From: Vibrio fortis
GTDB lineage: Bacteria; Pseudomonadota; Gammaproteobacteria; Enterobacterales; Vibrionaceae
Reading direction: 5' to 3'
Length of the DNA stretch: 64,000 bases
Assembly (NCBI RefSeq): GCF_000695685.1
Contig: NZ_JFFR01000031.1
Location: forward strand, 1-64,000
The translations under genes and the position numbers were made by a program. Every line of letters starts with the position of its first letter. Position 1 is the first letter of the stretch. Of the stretch, positions 51,067 to 60,494 are shown piece by piece. The notes beneath the pieces were generated by a model. That model was not told where the DNA came from, did not search any database, and saw nothing but the letters and a program-made list of their open reading frames with translations.

Positions 51067-54000
51067 TTACTCAAACTCGAATTGATAGAGCAGGTCTACC
51101 GCGCTGTCTACACCAGAAACCGCTTCTACGTACAAGTCCTGCATCAAACGATAACGCACTGTGAATTCCCCCAGAGAATCGAAGATACCAACACCGTATT
51201 TCACTTGTAAGCCTGGAAGAATGTAGCCGCTTACCGTGACTTGTGAGTCTTCGCCTGAGCCTGCGGTATCAAGTTGAAGGTCTTGAACACCAAAGGCCTC
51301 ACCAATCTCTCCCACCACTTTACCGCTTTTAGCTAAACTCAGGCCGATTAAGGTCGTAGTCATCGAGCCACTGCCCGCTTCACCATCGATATCTTGTCCA
51401 CGAAGTAGATACGACAATGCGTTAGCTTGTGGCATCGAAGGATCGGAGTAAATGTCAATTTTTGGCTCCGTTGCTGGGCCTGTCACTCGAACCCCCGCCG
51501 TCACGTCATCTTGTGTATTGTCAGGATTTCGAATCGCATTGATCGCGACATAAGGCTGATCTGGTGGACCATTCATTAAGATCTTACCCTCTTTGATGAT
51601 CAGATCCTGTCCAAATGATTGATATGTACCATCAACGATGTTGACCTCACCGGTAATAAACGGTCCCTGGTCTCGTTGCGCGACATTCAGCTTACCCACT
51701 AGGTCACCCTCTAGACCAAATGCAGACAATTTAAAGTCATCACCAATCGAGATATTAATATTGGTTTCTACATTAAACGGAACTTTAGTTTCGCCTTCAG
51801 GTTGCAGATCTTTATTGAGAATCACCTGATCAGAAGAGACACCAACGGCACTCGGTGGTAGCTCTTCAACAACAATACGTCCCCAAGGCAGTGAAATATC
51901 ACCCGTGATACGCGCAAGCTTTGGAGAGATATCTATCGTCATATCAGGCACAACTTTCACTTTGACCATTGGCGGTACATCGACCATCAAGTCATCGGCA
52001 AACACTCGCACCTGAGTGCTCCATGCTTCAAGATCTTGCCATTGCCCTTTACCTTCAACGTCCAATTGACCATCAGGGGTAACAATCGCAGCATCGAGAT
52101 TGGCACTGTATCCATCGAAGTCGAGTCCAATACGACCGTCTTTGATATCCACAGGCGTGATATCTCCCTTAACTTGCATGTCATCTACCATAAATGAGCC
52201 GAAGACTTGCGGGTGCATCAGCGAGCCTTTTACCTTGAGGTCACTCGACAAGTGGGCTTGCAACAAGCTGTATTCACCTAACAGTGGTGCAAGAAAATCC
52301 AGATGGAACGTACTGAGCTGCAGCGCCGCCTCAACTTGCTTGTCTTCAACAACTACATCAGGAAGAACCAAAGAGCCAGTCAGGTCTCCGTTATCAGTTA
52401 CGTCAAGTAGCCAATCTGCCTCAAGTCGATTGTCTTTTAGCTTGGCGTTTACTTTAATGCTCTCCCAACCTAATGTGATCGACTCTCCCGCATCTTGAAT
52501 GACTTGCCCTTTCGGCAGTTCAATTTGAGCACTAACTTCAGGTGCCAGTTTCTCATCCCATTTAGCCTCAGCTTGCACATTAACTGAGCCTGTTAGCTGT
52601 GTTGCCTTAGGGATAAACTGTTTAACCTGTTCAAAGTCAAAATCAGTAATCGCAAGCTTGGCCGTACCAGATTTACCCGCTCGAATATCTTCGGTCAGAC
52701 AGACACTTGAATCAGCTTGCAACCAACAGTGTGCAGCAACATCCGCAAACTGCTTATCGATATCCGCAGTGATAGCCACGGGCTTCTCAAGTCGCCATGG
52801 CCCCTGCTCCGTTGAAAGCGTCACGCGCTCAAGTGCACCTTTCCAAACCATTGATGGCTTCTGAACCAATTCGCCTGAGATAGCGAGGCTGGTTGATACG
52901 ATGTCGGAAACAACATCCAGAGTGAGCTTGTGACTCTTCTCACCACCATCCACTTTTAACTCAACACTTTCCACCTTCTGTTCTTGGTAGCTGATGCCAT
53001 TCGCTTTAAGCACAATATCTGCTTGAGGTGCTGGCAACGGCGTTACAGAGCCATTCAGAGCTAAACTGTCCAGTGTTGCTTCGTCTTTCCATTTAACGCT
53101 ATTAATGTTCAGGCCTAAATCGACATTTGGCTCTTTCATAGGCCCTGATAGCGCGATATCACCAACCAACGTACCTCTCAAATCAGGAACACTTTTCACC
53201 AGCTCTGGAAAATCAATAGCAACATCCATATCCCATTGCTTATCCAGCTTACCAACCACATTAATCGCGTTGACACCGTGCGATAGGCGCAGCCCTGAAG
53301 TTTCAACACTCGGTTCTCCGGAGGCTGTTTTATCTGACGCAGAGAGCTGACCTTTAATGTTGAGTGGGTACTCTCTTAAGATGCCATCGATATCTAAAGT
53401 TGGTAGTTCCACTTGCCAACCACCAACCTCAGTTAAGCTGCCAGATGTCTTGAGGTTGCCACTGATATCCCCTTCAGCCTCTGGCCATTGCAATCCAGGT
53501 TGAATATGCTGCAAACCAATGTCAGCCTGCCAGTTCACTAGCTCTTTCCAGTTGGCCTTAACTGCACCAGTGACATGCCCGCCCAATGTCGCAATATCAA
53601 GGCGCTGTAAGTCAATATGCTCAGTGCTACCTGCACCTTCAACATCAAGACTGATATCTGGGATATCTTTACCCTTGGCGTTAGCATCTAGGTTTAGCTG
53701 AAAACCTTCCAATGAACCGTTGGTTTTTAACTGTTTAATGGCAACCTGATAGTCACTATTGCCCTTCAATGGCCATTGCGCTTTGCCGTCATTCAATTCG
53801 AGGTCAAAAGGCAGTGTTGGCTCTAAAGGTTTAAGTTCGCCAGATAGCTTAGCTTCAATCAACTCTGATAACGTGGCATCCAGCGTTAGCTCTTCCACAC
53901 TGCCTTTCGCTGATAATTGAAGCTTCTGCCCTGCCACGTCGGTCTCTTTAACTAGGGCTGAGAGGTCAAGTTCAAGAGGGTACCCTCCTTTCAGCTGCAC

Positions 54001-54822
54001 CTTTGCTTCAAGGTCTGCCTCAGCCTGTGGCATATCCAGCTCAAGTGCTTGTACATCGACATCATGCTCACCCACTTTCGCTTCAAGTCCTAGGTGATTT
54101 ACGATGATTGGCGTCTCTTGTTCAAGTTTAAAGCGATTCAAATCAAAGCGTTCAAGAGCGACCGTCAACGGAATCCATACTTCTGGTAAAACAATCGCTT
54201 CAGCTTCCTTAGCCGTTTCCGGTTTTGCATCCTCTTCAACCGAAGGCTCTGTTTCAGCGAGCTTAACGGTAAGGTCATCGAATACGGTAGGGGAGATAGT
54301 TAACACGTCCCCCTTCATATTCATCGCGGTTGAAAAACGTTGCCAATCAATCTTGTTTCCCAGAATATCGAGAGAGATATCGTCAAAATTCACACGATTA
54401 AGAGTGATAGGTAATGGCGTCGAGATAGAGGTTAACGGTGCTGTTGGTTCTGCTTCTTCCTCTGCAGGCGGTGGAAGTTCAGTAAAGGCGAAATCGAGCC
54501 CTTGTAGAGTCAGCTCATCAACACAAACTTGAGGGTCCAACAGACATCTTGGATTGATCGCCAACTCAATCTTGTCGAGCTGAGTGTTGATGTGCAGGCT
54601 TTCATCGACAAATTGAACGTTGTGAAGGCTAAAACGAGGGAAAAGCGCCCCTTTAGTACTCTCAACTTTGAGTTGTGGTAAAGCCTTTTCGGCTCCCCAA
54701 AGTACGGCATTTAAACCCGGGTTGGTGAATAGAGCGAGACCAACTAAGGTCAGAACTAGCAGCAAAATAGAGACGATAGAGATCGAAGTCCATTTGAAAA
54801 TTTTGCCAATCACTTTAATCAT
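51067..54822 (-). CDS. tamB: Translocation and assembly module subunit TamB
   Basis: 1251-residue AsmA-like protein anchored in the inner membrane by one N-terminal helix (about 10-32). The rest is a very long beta-helical periplasmic domain ending in the conserved TamB (DUF490) C-terminus (GVRVTGPATEPKIDIYSDPSM and SGYILPGLQVKYGVGIFDSLGEFTVRYRL). It works with TamA; recent work also implicates such proteins in phospholipid transport to the outer membrane. Its ATG overlaps the tamA stop by four bases. An acidic, alanine/proline-rich stretch (about 115-125) is a local oddity. Confidence 0.96.
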   Translation of the reverse strand: MIKVIGKIFKWTSISIVSILLLVLTLVGLALFTNPGLNAVLWGAEKALPQLKVESTKGALFPRFSLHNVQFVDESLHINTQLDKIELAINPRCLLDPQVCVDELTLQGLDFAFTELPPPAEEEAEPTAPLTSISTPLPITLNRVNFDDISLDILGNKIDWQRFSTAMNMKGDVLTISPTVFDDLTVKLAETEPSVEEDAKPETAKEAEAIVLPEVWIPLTVALERFDLNRFKLEQETPIIVNHLGLEAKVGEHDVDVQALELDMPQAEADLEAKVQLKGGYPLELDLSALVKETDVAGQKLQLSAKGSVEELTLDATLSELIEAKLSGELKPLEPTLPFDLELNDGKAQWPLKGNSDYQVAIKQLKTNGSLEGFQLNLDANAKGKDIPDISLDVEGAGSTEHIDLQRLDIATLGGHVTGAVKANWKELVNWQADIGLQHIQPGLQWPEAEGDISGNLKTSGSLTEVGGWQVELPTLDIDGILREYPLNIKGQLSASDKTASGEPSVETSGLRLSHGVNAINVVGKLDKQWDMDVAIDFPELVKSVPDLRGTLVGDIALSGPMKEPNVDLGLNINSVKWKDEATLDSLALNGSVTPLPAPQADIVLKANGISYQEQKVESVELKVDGGEKSHKLTLDVVSDIVSTSLAISGELVQKPSMVWKGALERVTLSTEQGPWRLEKPVAITADIDKQFADVAAHCWLQADSSVCLTEDIRAGKSGTAKLAITDFDFEQVKQFIPKATQLTGSVNVQAEAKWDEKLAPEVSAQIELPKGQVIQDAGESITLGWESIKVNAKLKDNRLEADWLLDVTDNGDLTGSLVLPDVVVEDKQVEAALQLSTFHLDFLAPLLGEYSLLQAHLSSDLKVKGSLMHPQVFGSFMVDDMQVKGDITPVDIKDGRIGLDFDGYSANLDAAIVTPDGQLDVEGKGQWQDLEAWSTQVRVFADDLMVDVPPMVKVKVVPDMTIDISPKLARITGDISLPWGRIVVEELPPSAVGVSSDQVILNKDLQPEGETKVPFNVETNINISIGDDFKLSAFGLEGDLVGKLNVAQRDQGPFITGEVNIVDGTYQSFGQDLIIKEGKILMNGPPDQPYVAINAIRNPDNTQDDVTAGVRVTGPATEPKIDIYSDPSMPQANALSYLLRGQDIDGEAGSGSMTTTLIGLSLAKSGKVVGEIGEAFGVQDLQLDTAGSGEDSQVTVSGYILPGLQVKYGVGIFDSLGEFTVRYRLMQDLYVEAVSGVDSAVDLLYQFEFE

Positions 54823-56531
54823 AACTCAGGCCCTAAAGTGAAGTGTATTTGGAATTCATCACCCGGATCGGCATCCAAGCCCCAAGCAAAGTCGAGACTC
54901 ACAGGCCCTACCGGAGATGCCCAACGAATACCAACACCGGTACCCGCTTTTAAATCAGGCGTATCATTAAAGGCGTCACCAATGTCATAAAACATCGCCC
55001 CCCACCAGTTGCCATAAAGGCGATATTGGTACTCAAAACTCGCTGTGGTCATAAACTTCGCACCAGTTAGAGCGTTGCTCTCATCTACGGGGGAGATAGA
55101 CTCATAGCCGTAACCACGAAGGCTATTATCACCACCCACAAAGAATCGCAGAGATGGAGATAGCTTTTCAAATTCATCCGCAAAGTTAGCACCATATTCT
55201 AAGCGCGTTAGACCGCGATGGTTTTCGCCAAGGCTACGAATCCAAGCCGTCCTGCCCTGAAAACGAATCACCTTAGTTTCAGAAAGCAGCGAATCATCCC
55301 CTGCTTCCAGCATAATGGTTTGCTTATCACCCCACATCGGCATCGCACCACCGCGAGTACGCGTACGAGAAAAAGAGATACCCGGCAGTACAAACTGCGC
55401 GACATCATCTTGAAGGCCCTGTTCATAGTTCTCTAATAAATAACGAACGAATACAGTGCGCTGCCAACCGTTATCTAAACGCCAAAAACGCTCAAGTTTC
55501 AGGTTGGACTCCAGGCTCTTGGTATCTCGATTGTCAACATTCTTCATACCGTAAGTAACTTGATAGTAGTCATTGAGTACGTCATCAAGCGGTATTCTGT
55601 AGCTGGCAGTAATGGTCTGCTCTGGCTTCGAGATAGAGAGGCTGCTATTGAAGCTGTGACCGCTGCTATTTACCCACGGTTTTTTCCACTTCAGGCTGCC
55701 TTTAACCCCTAGGTCGGTAGAGACACCTATACCGGTTTCGAGCTGATTTCGAGCCTGAGGCGCTAAGCTCACCTTCATTGGTATTTCACGACCGTTACCC
55801 AATTCGGCAAGGTCGGGTTCAACAAACACGGAAGAGAACCAATCGGTATTAGATAAGTTCTGATTGTATTCACCGACCTTGGCGATCTCATAAGGCTGAC
55901 CTTGCTCAAACGGCTTCAATGACTGAACCTTATCCTCTTCAATCTGACTGCCTGTTACGGTCGTTTCACCAAAGTGATAACGAATACCGCTGTCATAATG
56001 TAAACGAACATAAGCGCGGTTAAGTTCAGGGGCAACCTCAAGACGACTCAGTTCGTAATTGCCATCAAAGTAACCCTTGGCTAACCCTAGGTTGCGCATT
56101 GATGATTTAAGCGAGTCGTAGTGGCTATGATTCAACACCTTGCCTTTTTGAAGGTTACTTTTTGCAACTAATGCTAAGAAGTCAGGATCGTTTTCCGCTT
56201 CTCCGGAGATAACGATATCAGAGGTGTAGATAACAACAGGCTCACCAGGCTTAACGTTCACTAAGAGTTCGCTGTCATCTTCAGAAGGCGTAAAGGTGAT
56301 TTCAGGGTGGTAATAACCCAAAGCATTTACTGCTTCTTTGATCATTGATTCTAAACGAGACTGAAAACGCAAAGATACAGAATACTCTTCTTCCGGGATA
56401 GCGCTCAGGTAGGCATCGACATTATCTTCAAGCGCCCCATCCAGTCCCTCAATTTCAAGAGAGACATCGGCAAAGGCAAAGCTTGAGGAGAGCAAGGTGC
56501 CAATCAGAACTGGTAAAGTTTTTCTTATCAT
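54819..56531 (-). CDS. tamA: Translocation and assembly module subunit TamA
   Basis: 570-residue outer-membrane protein of the BamA/Omp85 family. A Sec signal peptide (about 1-21) is followed by POTRA domains (about 25-265) and a 16-strand barrel (about 270-570) with the VRGY-like element SLRGYGYESISP near residue 470. It forms the TAM complex with TamB. Divergent from msrA, as in E. coli. Confidence 0.96.
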   Translation of the reverse strand: MIRKTLPVLIGTLLSSSFAFADVSLEIEGLDGALEDNVDAYLSAIPEEEYSVSLRFQSRLESMIKEAVNALGYYHPEITFTPSEDDSELLVNVKPGEPVVIYTSDIVISGEAENDPDFLALVAKSNLQKGKVLNHSHYDSLKSSMRNLGLAKGYFDGNYELSRLEVAPELNRAYVRLHYDSGIRYHFGETTVTGSQIEEDKVQSLKPFEQGQPYEIAKVGEYNQNLSNTDWFSSVFVEPDLAELGNGREIPMKVSLAPQARNQLETGIGVSTDLGVKGSLKWKKPWVNSSGHSFNSSLSISKPEQTITASYRIPLDDVLNDYYQVTYGMKNVDNRDTKSLESNLKLERFWRLDNGWQRTVFVRYLLENYEQGLQDDVAQFVLPGISFSRTRTRGGAMPMWGDKQTIMLEAGDDSLLSETKVIRFQGRTAWIRSLGENHRGLTRLEYGANFADEFEKLSPSLRFFVGGDNSLRGYGYESISPVDESNALTGAKFMTTASFEYQYRLYGNWWGAMFYDIGDAFNDTPDLKAGTGVGIRWASPVGPVSLDFAWGLDADPGDEFQIHFTLGPEL

Positions 56532-56699
56532 GATTAATTGGGAGAAGTTATCAATACGTTAAGAATCAAAGGGAGATCATACCGCTAATTCAATAGCGCG
56601 TCTGTAATAATTCAAGCAATAAAACGGTCTAATTTAAAGAGTTACTCGTATATTTAAAGACAGTTAACGCGTATAGATACCTCTAAAAGGAACATAGCA

Positions 56700-57329
56700 A
56701 TGCTCAATAAACAACAAATGGTTTCTGAAGAAACAGCCTTGCCTGGGAACTCATACCCGATCACAGTCTCAGAACCACATTTCGTGAATCAAAGTGATCT
56801 GCTTGCTCCACCCACTTCAGGGCAACAAGAGATACTGCTTGGCCTTGGATGTTTTTGGGGGGCTGAGCGCTTGTTTTGGCAACTTGAAGGGGTCGTTTCA
56901 ACCTCTGTAGGGTATGCTGGCGGCTTCACTCATAACCCGACATACCAACAAGTATGTACAGGTCAAACAGGTCATACGGAAGTCGTGCGTGTGGTCTTTG
57001 ACCCAAGTATCTTACCTCTTGAAGCACTGCTTAAAACTTTCTGGGAAAGTCATGACCCAACCCAAGGCATGCGTCAAGGAAATGATCTCGGCACTCAATA
57101 CCGCTCTGCGATCTACACCTTTAGCAACGAACAGCAATCCATTGCTGAATCTTCAAAGCAGAGCTATCAACAAGCGATGCAAGCTGCGCGAGGTTCAGAG
57201 ATCACAACGGAGGTACTGCCAGCTGGTGAGTACTTCTATGCCGAAGATTACCACCAACAATATCTTGCTAAAAATCCAAACGGTTATTGCGGATTGGGCG
57301 GAACTGGGGTCTGCTTCCCACCTCAGTAA
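56700..57329 (+). CDS. msrA: Peptide methionine sulfoxide reductase MsrA
   Basis: 209-residue repair enzyme that reduces methionine-S-sulfoxide. The catalytic cysteine is C51 in GLGCFWGAERLFW; resolving cysteines are C197 and C205 in CGLGGTGVCFPPQ. The N-terminal extension of about 40 residues is normal for the enteric type. Monocistronic; converges on ytfK. Confidence 0.96.
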   Translation: MLNKQQMVSEETALPGNSYPITVSEPHFVNQSDLLAPPTSGQQEILLGLGCFWGAERLFWQLEGVVSTSVGYAGGFTHNPTYQQVCTGQTGHTEVVRVVFDPSILPLEALLKTFWESHDPTQGMRQGNDLGTQYRSAIYTFSNEQQSIAESSKQSYQQAMQAARGSEITTEVLPAGEYFYAEDYHQQYLAKNPNGYCGLGGTGVCFPPQ

Positions 57330-57353
57330 ATAAATCATTAACCGATACAAACA

Positions 57354-57384
57354 AAAAAGGGCTTTGATACATCAAGCCCTTTCA
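57354..57384. terminator. Terminator between msrA and ytfK
   Basis: Stem AAAGGGCTTGAT / ATCAAGCCCTTT-like hairpin between two converging genes with A and T tracts on the outside. Confidence 0.85.
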
Positions 57385-57409
57385 TTCCAACCATTGAAAT
57401 CAATGTGTA

Positions 57410-57610
57410 CTACATCGACATGCAAGCGATGGTGCCATTCACTTCTTTAAATACATTAAGCTTTTTTTGATCCGTCACTTCAGGAAGAAGGACTTTTCCT
57501 TGGTCGAATCTGAATTCACCGATACCTTCGATGCTGAATTGACCTTTGAACAGGACTTTAACGAAACGCGCCACTTGACGAGGGCGGTAAGTAGAAAACT
57601 CACGTAGCAT
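57410..57610 (-). CDS. ytfK: DUF1107 protein YtfK
   Basis: 66 residues matching the E. coli YtfK/DUF1107 pattern: RPRQVARFVKVLFKG, then GIGEFRFDQGKVLLP and a C-terminal DQKKLNVFKEVN. E. coli YtfK activates SpoT to raise (p)ppGpp under phosphate or fatty-acid starvation; the same role here is inferred. The ATG at 57610 has TTGAGGTTG upstream; a nine-codon longer frame lacks support. Confidence 0.85.
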   Translation of the reverse strand: MLREFSTYRPRQVARFVKVLFKGQFSIEGIGEFRFDQGKVLLPEVTDQKKLNVFKEVNGTIACMSM

Positions 57611-57861
57611 AGACAACCTCAATTCCTTTGAGTACAACAGTTTGTGATCAGCTCTTCACTTTTGAGCAAAGCACAAATAACAGCCATTTCCGTTGGCTGA
57701 CAGCAAGAAAACCTGTCGATTCCCTTGATATAGTTGCATTATACCCTTTAGTAACAACTCCGCAACACCTTTCAACGACGTACGATAAAAAAGTAAGCGA
57801 GGCATTTTATTTATTTCATATTATACTTCGAGGGCAAACCAACAAGCGGAACAAAAATATA

Positions 57862-58413
57862 ATGAAAAACAAAACTCTACTGGCTTTATTAGCCGCAGCC
57901 TCTCCAATCTTCGCCAATGCTCACAACCTATCAGTCGGCGAAACCCTACCACCAGTTAGCGTCACTGCTCACGGTGAAATCACTCTAAATGACGGTTCAA
58001 CAGGCTATCAAGCTTGGGCAACCACAGACATGTTGGGTAAAGTTCGCGTTGTTCAAGCGATTGCCGGACGCAGCAGCTCTAAAGAGCTCAACGCACCTCT
58101 AATGGCAGCAATTACCGCGTCTAAATTCCCAGAAGATGCATACCAAACCACGACCATCATCAACCAAGATGATGCGATTTGGGGTACTGGATCTTTTGTA
58201 AAATCTTCAGCTGAGAGCAGCAAGGAAGAGTTTCCTTGGTCTTCAATGGTACTGGATGAAGAAGGTACCGCGGCATCGGCCTGGGCTCTAAAAGAAGAGA
58301 GCTCTGCAATTATCGTCCAAGACAAACAAGGTAAGGTCCTGTTTGTAAAAGAAGGGGCGTTAAACGAAACCGAAGTCTCTGAAGTTATTCAACTTATTAA
58401 AGCAAATCTTTAA
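57862..58413 (+). CDS. ytfJ: YtfJ family periplasmic protein
   Basis: 183 residues with a Sec signal peptide (MKNKTLLALLAAASPIFANA) and a thioredoxin-like-fold YtfJ domain lacking the CxxC pair. E. coli YtfJ is of the same size; the function is unknown. The ATG at 57862 opens the signal peptide; the in-frame stretch before it, back to 57628, is not credible. A strong hairpin follows. Confidence 0.9.
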   Translation: MKNKTLLALLAAASPIFANAHNLSVGETLPPVSVTAHGEITLNDGSTGYQAWATTDMLGKVRVVQAIAGRSSSKELNAPLMAAITASKFPEDAYQTTTIINQDDAIWGTGSFVKSSAESSKEEFPWSSMVLDEEGTAASAWALKEESSAIIVQDKQGKVLFVKEGALNETEVSEVIQLIKANL

Positions 58414-58444
58414 TAATAATTACTCTCTTTTACGAGATTTCTTG

Positions 58445-58477
58445 AAAGGACGTTGTTATATTATAACAACGTCCTTT
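58445..58477. promoter_or_regulatory. Perfect palindrome: candidate Zur box and ytfJ terminator
   Basis: AAAGGACGTTGTTATA, one T, then the exact complement TATAACAACGTCCTTT. The centre TTGTTATA-T-TATAACAA fits the gammaproteobacterial Zur box, which has GTTATA and TATAAC half-sites. Followed by TTTTCTTTTTT it also has the form of a rho-independent terminator for ytfJ. A TATAAC within it (58462-58467) could be the -10 of the downstream zinc cluster, which would place the repressor exactly over the promoter. Confidence 0.7.
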
Positions 58478-58499
58478 TTCTTTTTTGGTTTAATTCATC

Positions 58500-58793
58500 A
58501 TGATCTGGCGAGCCCACTCACTCACAATTAGACGTTCCGTCCTGTGCATGCTCGGGTTAATGATCATGTTGTCGTGGTCCGTGGCGCACCACATCGTAGA
58601 TGCCGATCCGGAACATCACGCTCATCATCAATGTGAACTGTTTTCAGCCAGTCAGTTGGGGTTCGCGCACGATTTACCACAACTTCCTGAATTAAATATC
58701 GATTTCATTGTCCTATCCAATGAACCAGCTCGTAAGCTACAAAGACTGTACTTTGCTTATCTCGCCCGTTCACCACCCATGAAGATAACTTAA
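58500..58793 (+). CDS. DUF2607-like histidine-rich small protein
   Basis: 97 residues. An N-terminal hydrophobic segment (about 12-28) is followed by a His-rich stretch with a cysteine (AHHIVDADPEHHAHHQCELF), which could bind zinc. It resembles the DUF2607 family found in vibrios just before the zinc-uptake protein zrgA. No clear ribosome site precedes the ATG. It lies 22 bases after the candidate Zur box, so it is probably the first gene of the zinc operon. A zinc-handling role is inferred from context. Confidence 0.7.
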   Translation: MIWRAHSLTIRRSVLCMLGLMIMLSWSVAHHIVDADPEHHAHHQCELFSASQLGFAHDLPQLPELNIDFIVLSNEPARKLQRLYFAYLARSPPMKIT

Positions 58794-58838
58794 TCATTTA
58801 ATCTGTTTTTAATTTATCTTTTTATTTAGGAATACCCA

Positions 58839-59621
58839 ATGAAACCTTCTATTTTAGCCGTTGTTATCGGCATGACAGTATCTGCTACAGCTATCGCTGA
58901 GGATCACTTTCGCTCTCATGATGCTCACGTTCACGGAGAGGTTGAAGTCAATATCGCTCAAGACGGCCAAGAGCTTTTGGTTGAAGTAACCGCTCCGGGT
59001 GCAGACGTTGTTGGTTTTGAGCACGCTCCGCAAACACCAGAGCAAGTGGCGGCACTAGAAAAAGCGACAGCACTACTGAACCAACCGAGCAAGCTATTCG
59101 CGTTTGAAGGCGCGGATTGTACGCTAGAGTACAAGTCTGTGACTCATACTTTGGGTGAAGATGATCATGAAGGCCATGACCACGACCATGAAGGTCACGA
59201 TCACGACAAACACGATCATCATGACCACGAAGGTCACGACCATGATAAACACGATCATCATGACCACGAAGGTCACGACCATGACAAACACGATCATGAT
59301 GGCCACGAAGGTCACGACCATGACAAGCACGATCATGATGACCACAAAGGCCACGACCATGACAAGCACGATCATGATGACCACAAAGGCCACGACCATG
59401 ACAAACACGATCATCATGACCACGACCATGCTGCAGGTGGACACGGTGAGTTCACAATCGAATACCACTACCAATGTTCAAACGTGGCTAAGCTAGACAC
59501 AGTTGAAACACAATGGTTCTCTAACTTTGCCAATACAGAGTCTATTACTGTGAACCTATTAACGGATCGCGCGCAGACTCAACAGAAGCTAACGCCAAGC
59601 AACACTAGCTTCCGTTTCTAA
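58839..59621 (+). CDS. zrgA: Zinc-binding periplasmic protein ZrgA (DUF2796)
   Basis: 260 residues with a signal peptide (MKPSILAVVIGMTVSATAIA) and a DUF2796 domain split by a huge His/Asp-rich loop. Conserved part: HDAHVHGEVEVNIAQDGQEL before, and GEFTIEYHYQCSNVAKLDTV after. Residues about 119-196 consist of six copies of a 13-residue unit GHDHDKHDHHDHE and variants. In V. cholerae, ZrgA is the zinc-binding component of the ZrgABCDE zinc uptake system. The length of the repeat region probably varies between strains. Confidence 0.9.
   Translation: MKPSILAVVIGMTVSATAIAEDHFRSHDAHVHGEVEVNIAQDGQELLVEVTAPGADVVGFEHAPQTPEQVAALEKATALLNQPSKLFAFEGADCTLEYKSVTHTLGEDDHEGHDHDHEGHDHDKHDHHDHEGHDHDKHDHHDHEGHDHDKHDHDGHEGHDHDKHDHDDHKGHDHDKHDHDDHKGHDHDKHDHHDHDHAAGGHGEFTIEYHYQCSNVAKLDTVETQWFSNFANTESITVNLLTDRAQTQQKLTPSNTSFRF
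59193..59426 (+). repeat. Six 39-base tandem repeats encoding the His/Asp loop of zrgA
   Basis: Units start at 59193, 59232, 59271, 59310, 59349 and 59388. Each codes for 13 residues beginning GHDHDKHDH (the first with a few base changes). A shorter partial unit lies just before. Copies differ mostly at third positions and at the last five residues (HDHEG, DGHEG, DDHKG types). Confidence 0.92.
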
Positions 59622-59777
59622 TATTTCATTGATATAGAAACACAACGTACAGCAGCCAAGTGAGCACTCACTTGGCTGCCTTGCTCTCATAGAAACAGAG
59701 TCGCTCAAATAGTGATTCATAGAGCAATTCCCTAGAATATCGATTTAAGCAAAACCGCTTAGCGAGTAGGAGCTTAT

Positions 59778-60494
59778 ATGTCCTTTGACCAATCATCGCT
59801 TGTCGTTAAATTGGAAAACGTCAGTTTCCGTTGGAAGCCTGACCTTCCACCAACGCTCGAAATACCCTCTCTTCATATCCATGCCAAAGAGCATCTTTTT
59901 ATTAAAGGGCCGAGTGGTTGTGGCAAATCGACACTACTAGGGTTGTTAACGGGGATAAATCAAGCACAACAAGGTGAAGTTTCTATCTTGGGTCAAGACC
60001 TTAACCAACTATCGCCACGTCAACGCGACAAGTTTAGAGCCGACCATATAGGCTATATCTTCCAACAATTTAACCTGCTGCCATACCTATCAGTGACGGA
60101 CAACGTGACCCTACCTTGTCAGTTTTCCAACATCAGAAAACAGAATGTCACCCAAGGTAGCCACGACTTAAAAGCCACGGCCGAAACACTTCTCCAGAGA
60201 CTAAAGCTGGCTGAAGCCCTAATGAACAAACCGGTCACCGAACTCAGCATAGGTCAACAACAGCGAGTCGCGGCCGCAAGAGCTTTAATGGGCCAGCCAC
60301 AAATCATTATTGCCGATGAACCAACATCCGCACTCGACCATGACAACAGAGAAGCTTTCATTGAACTGCTGCTTGAGCAGGCTGACCAAGCCAACTCCAC
60401 GCTGATCTTTGTGAGTCATGACCCAACGCTAGAAAAGCTGTTCACTCGCAGCATCGACCTCACGACCGTTAACCAAGCGAAGGCTATCGTATGA
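59778..60494 (+). CDS. ABC transporter ATPase of the zinc cluster
   Basis: 238-residue MacB/LolD-type ATPase. Walker A GPSGCGKST (44-52), signature ELSIGQQQRVAAARAL, Walker B IIIADEPTSALD and switch H in VSHDP are intact. Follows zrgA by 156 bases and overlaps the permease gene by four bases. Part of the Zrg zinc system by position; I do not assign the individual zrg letter. Confidence 0.9.
   Translation: MSFDQSSLVVKLENVSFRWKPDLPPTLEIPSLHIHAKEHLFIKGPSGCGKSTLLGLLTGINQAQQGEVSILGQDLNQLSPRQRDKFRADHIGYIFQQFNLLPYLSVTDNVTLPCQFSNIRKQNVTQGSHDLKATAETLLQRLKLAEALMNKPVTELSIGQQQRVAAARALMGQPQIIIADEPTSALDHDNREAFIELLLEQADQANSTLIFVSHDPTLEKLFTRSIDLTTVNQAKAIV

Noticed and set aside
57628..57861. N-terminal extension of ytfJ
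   Set aside because: The ATG at 57862 begins a normal signal peptide; the upstream part has no signal and overlaps the start region of ytfK.
59124..59496. Frames on both strands across the zrgA repeats, rich in methionine/valine/threonine
   Set aside because: Low-complexity shadows of the 39-base repeats in zrgA.
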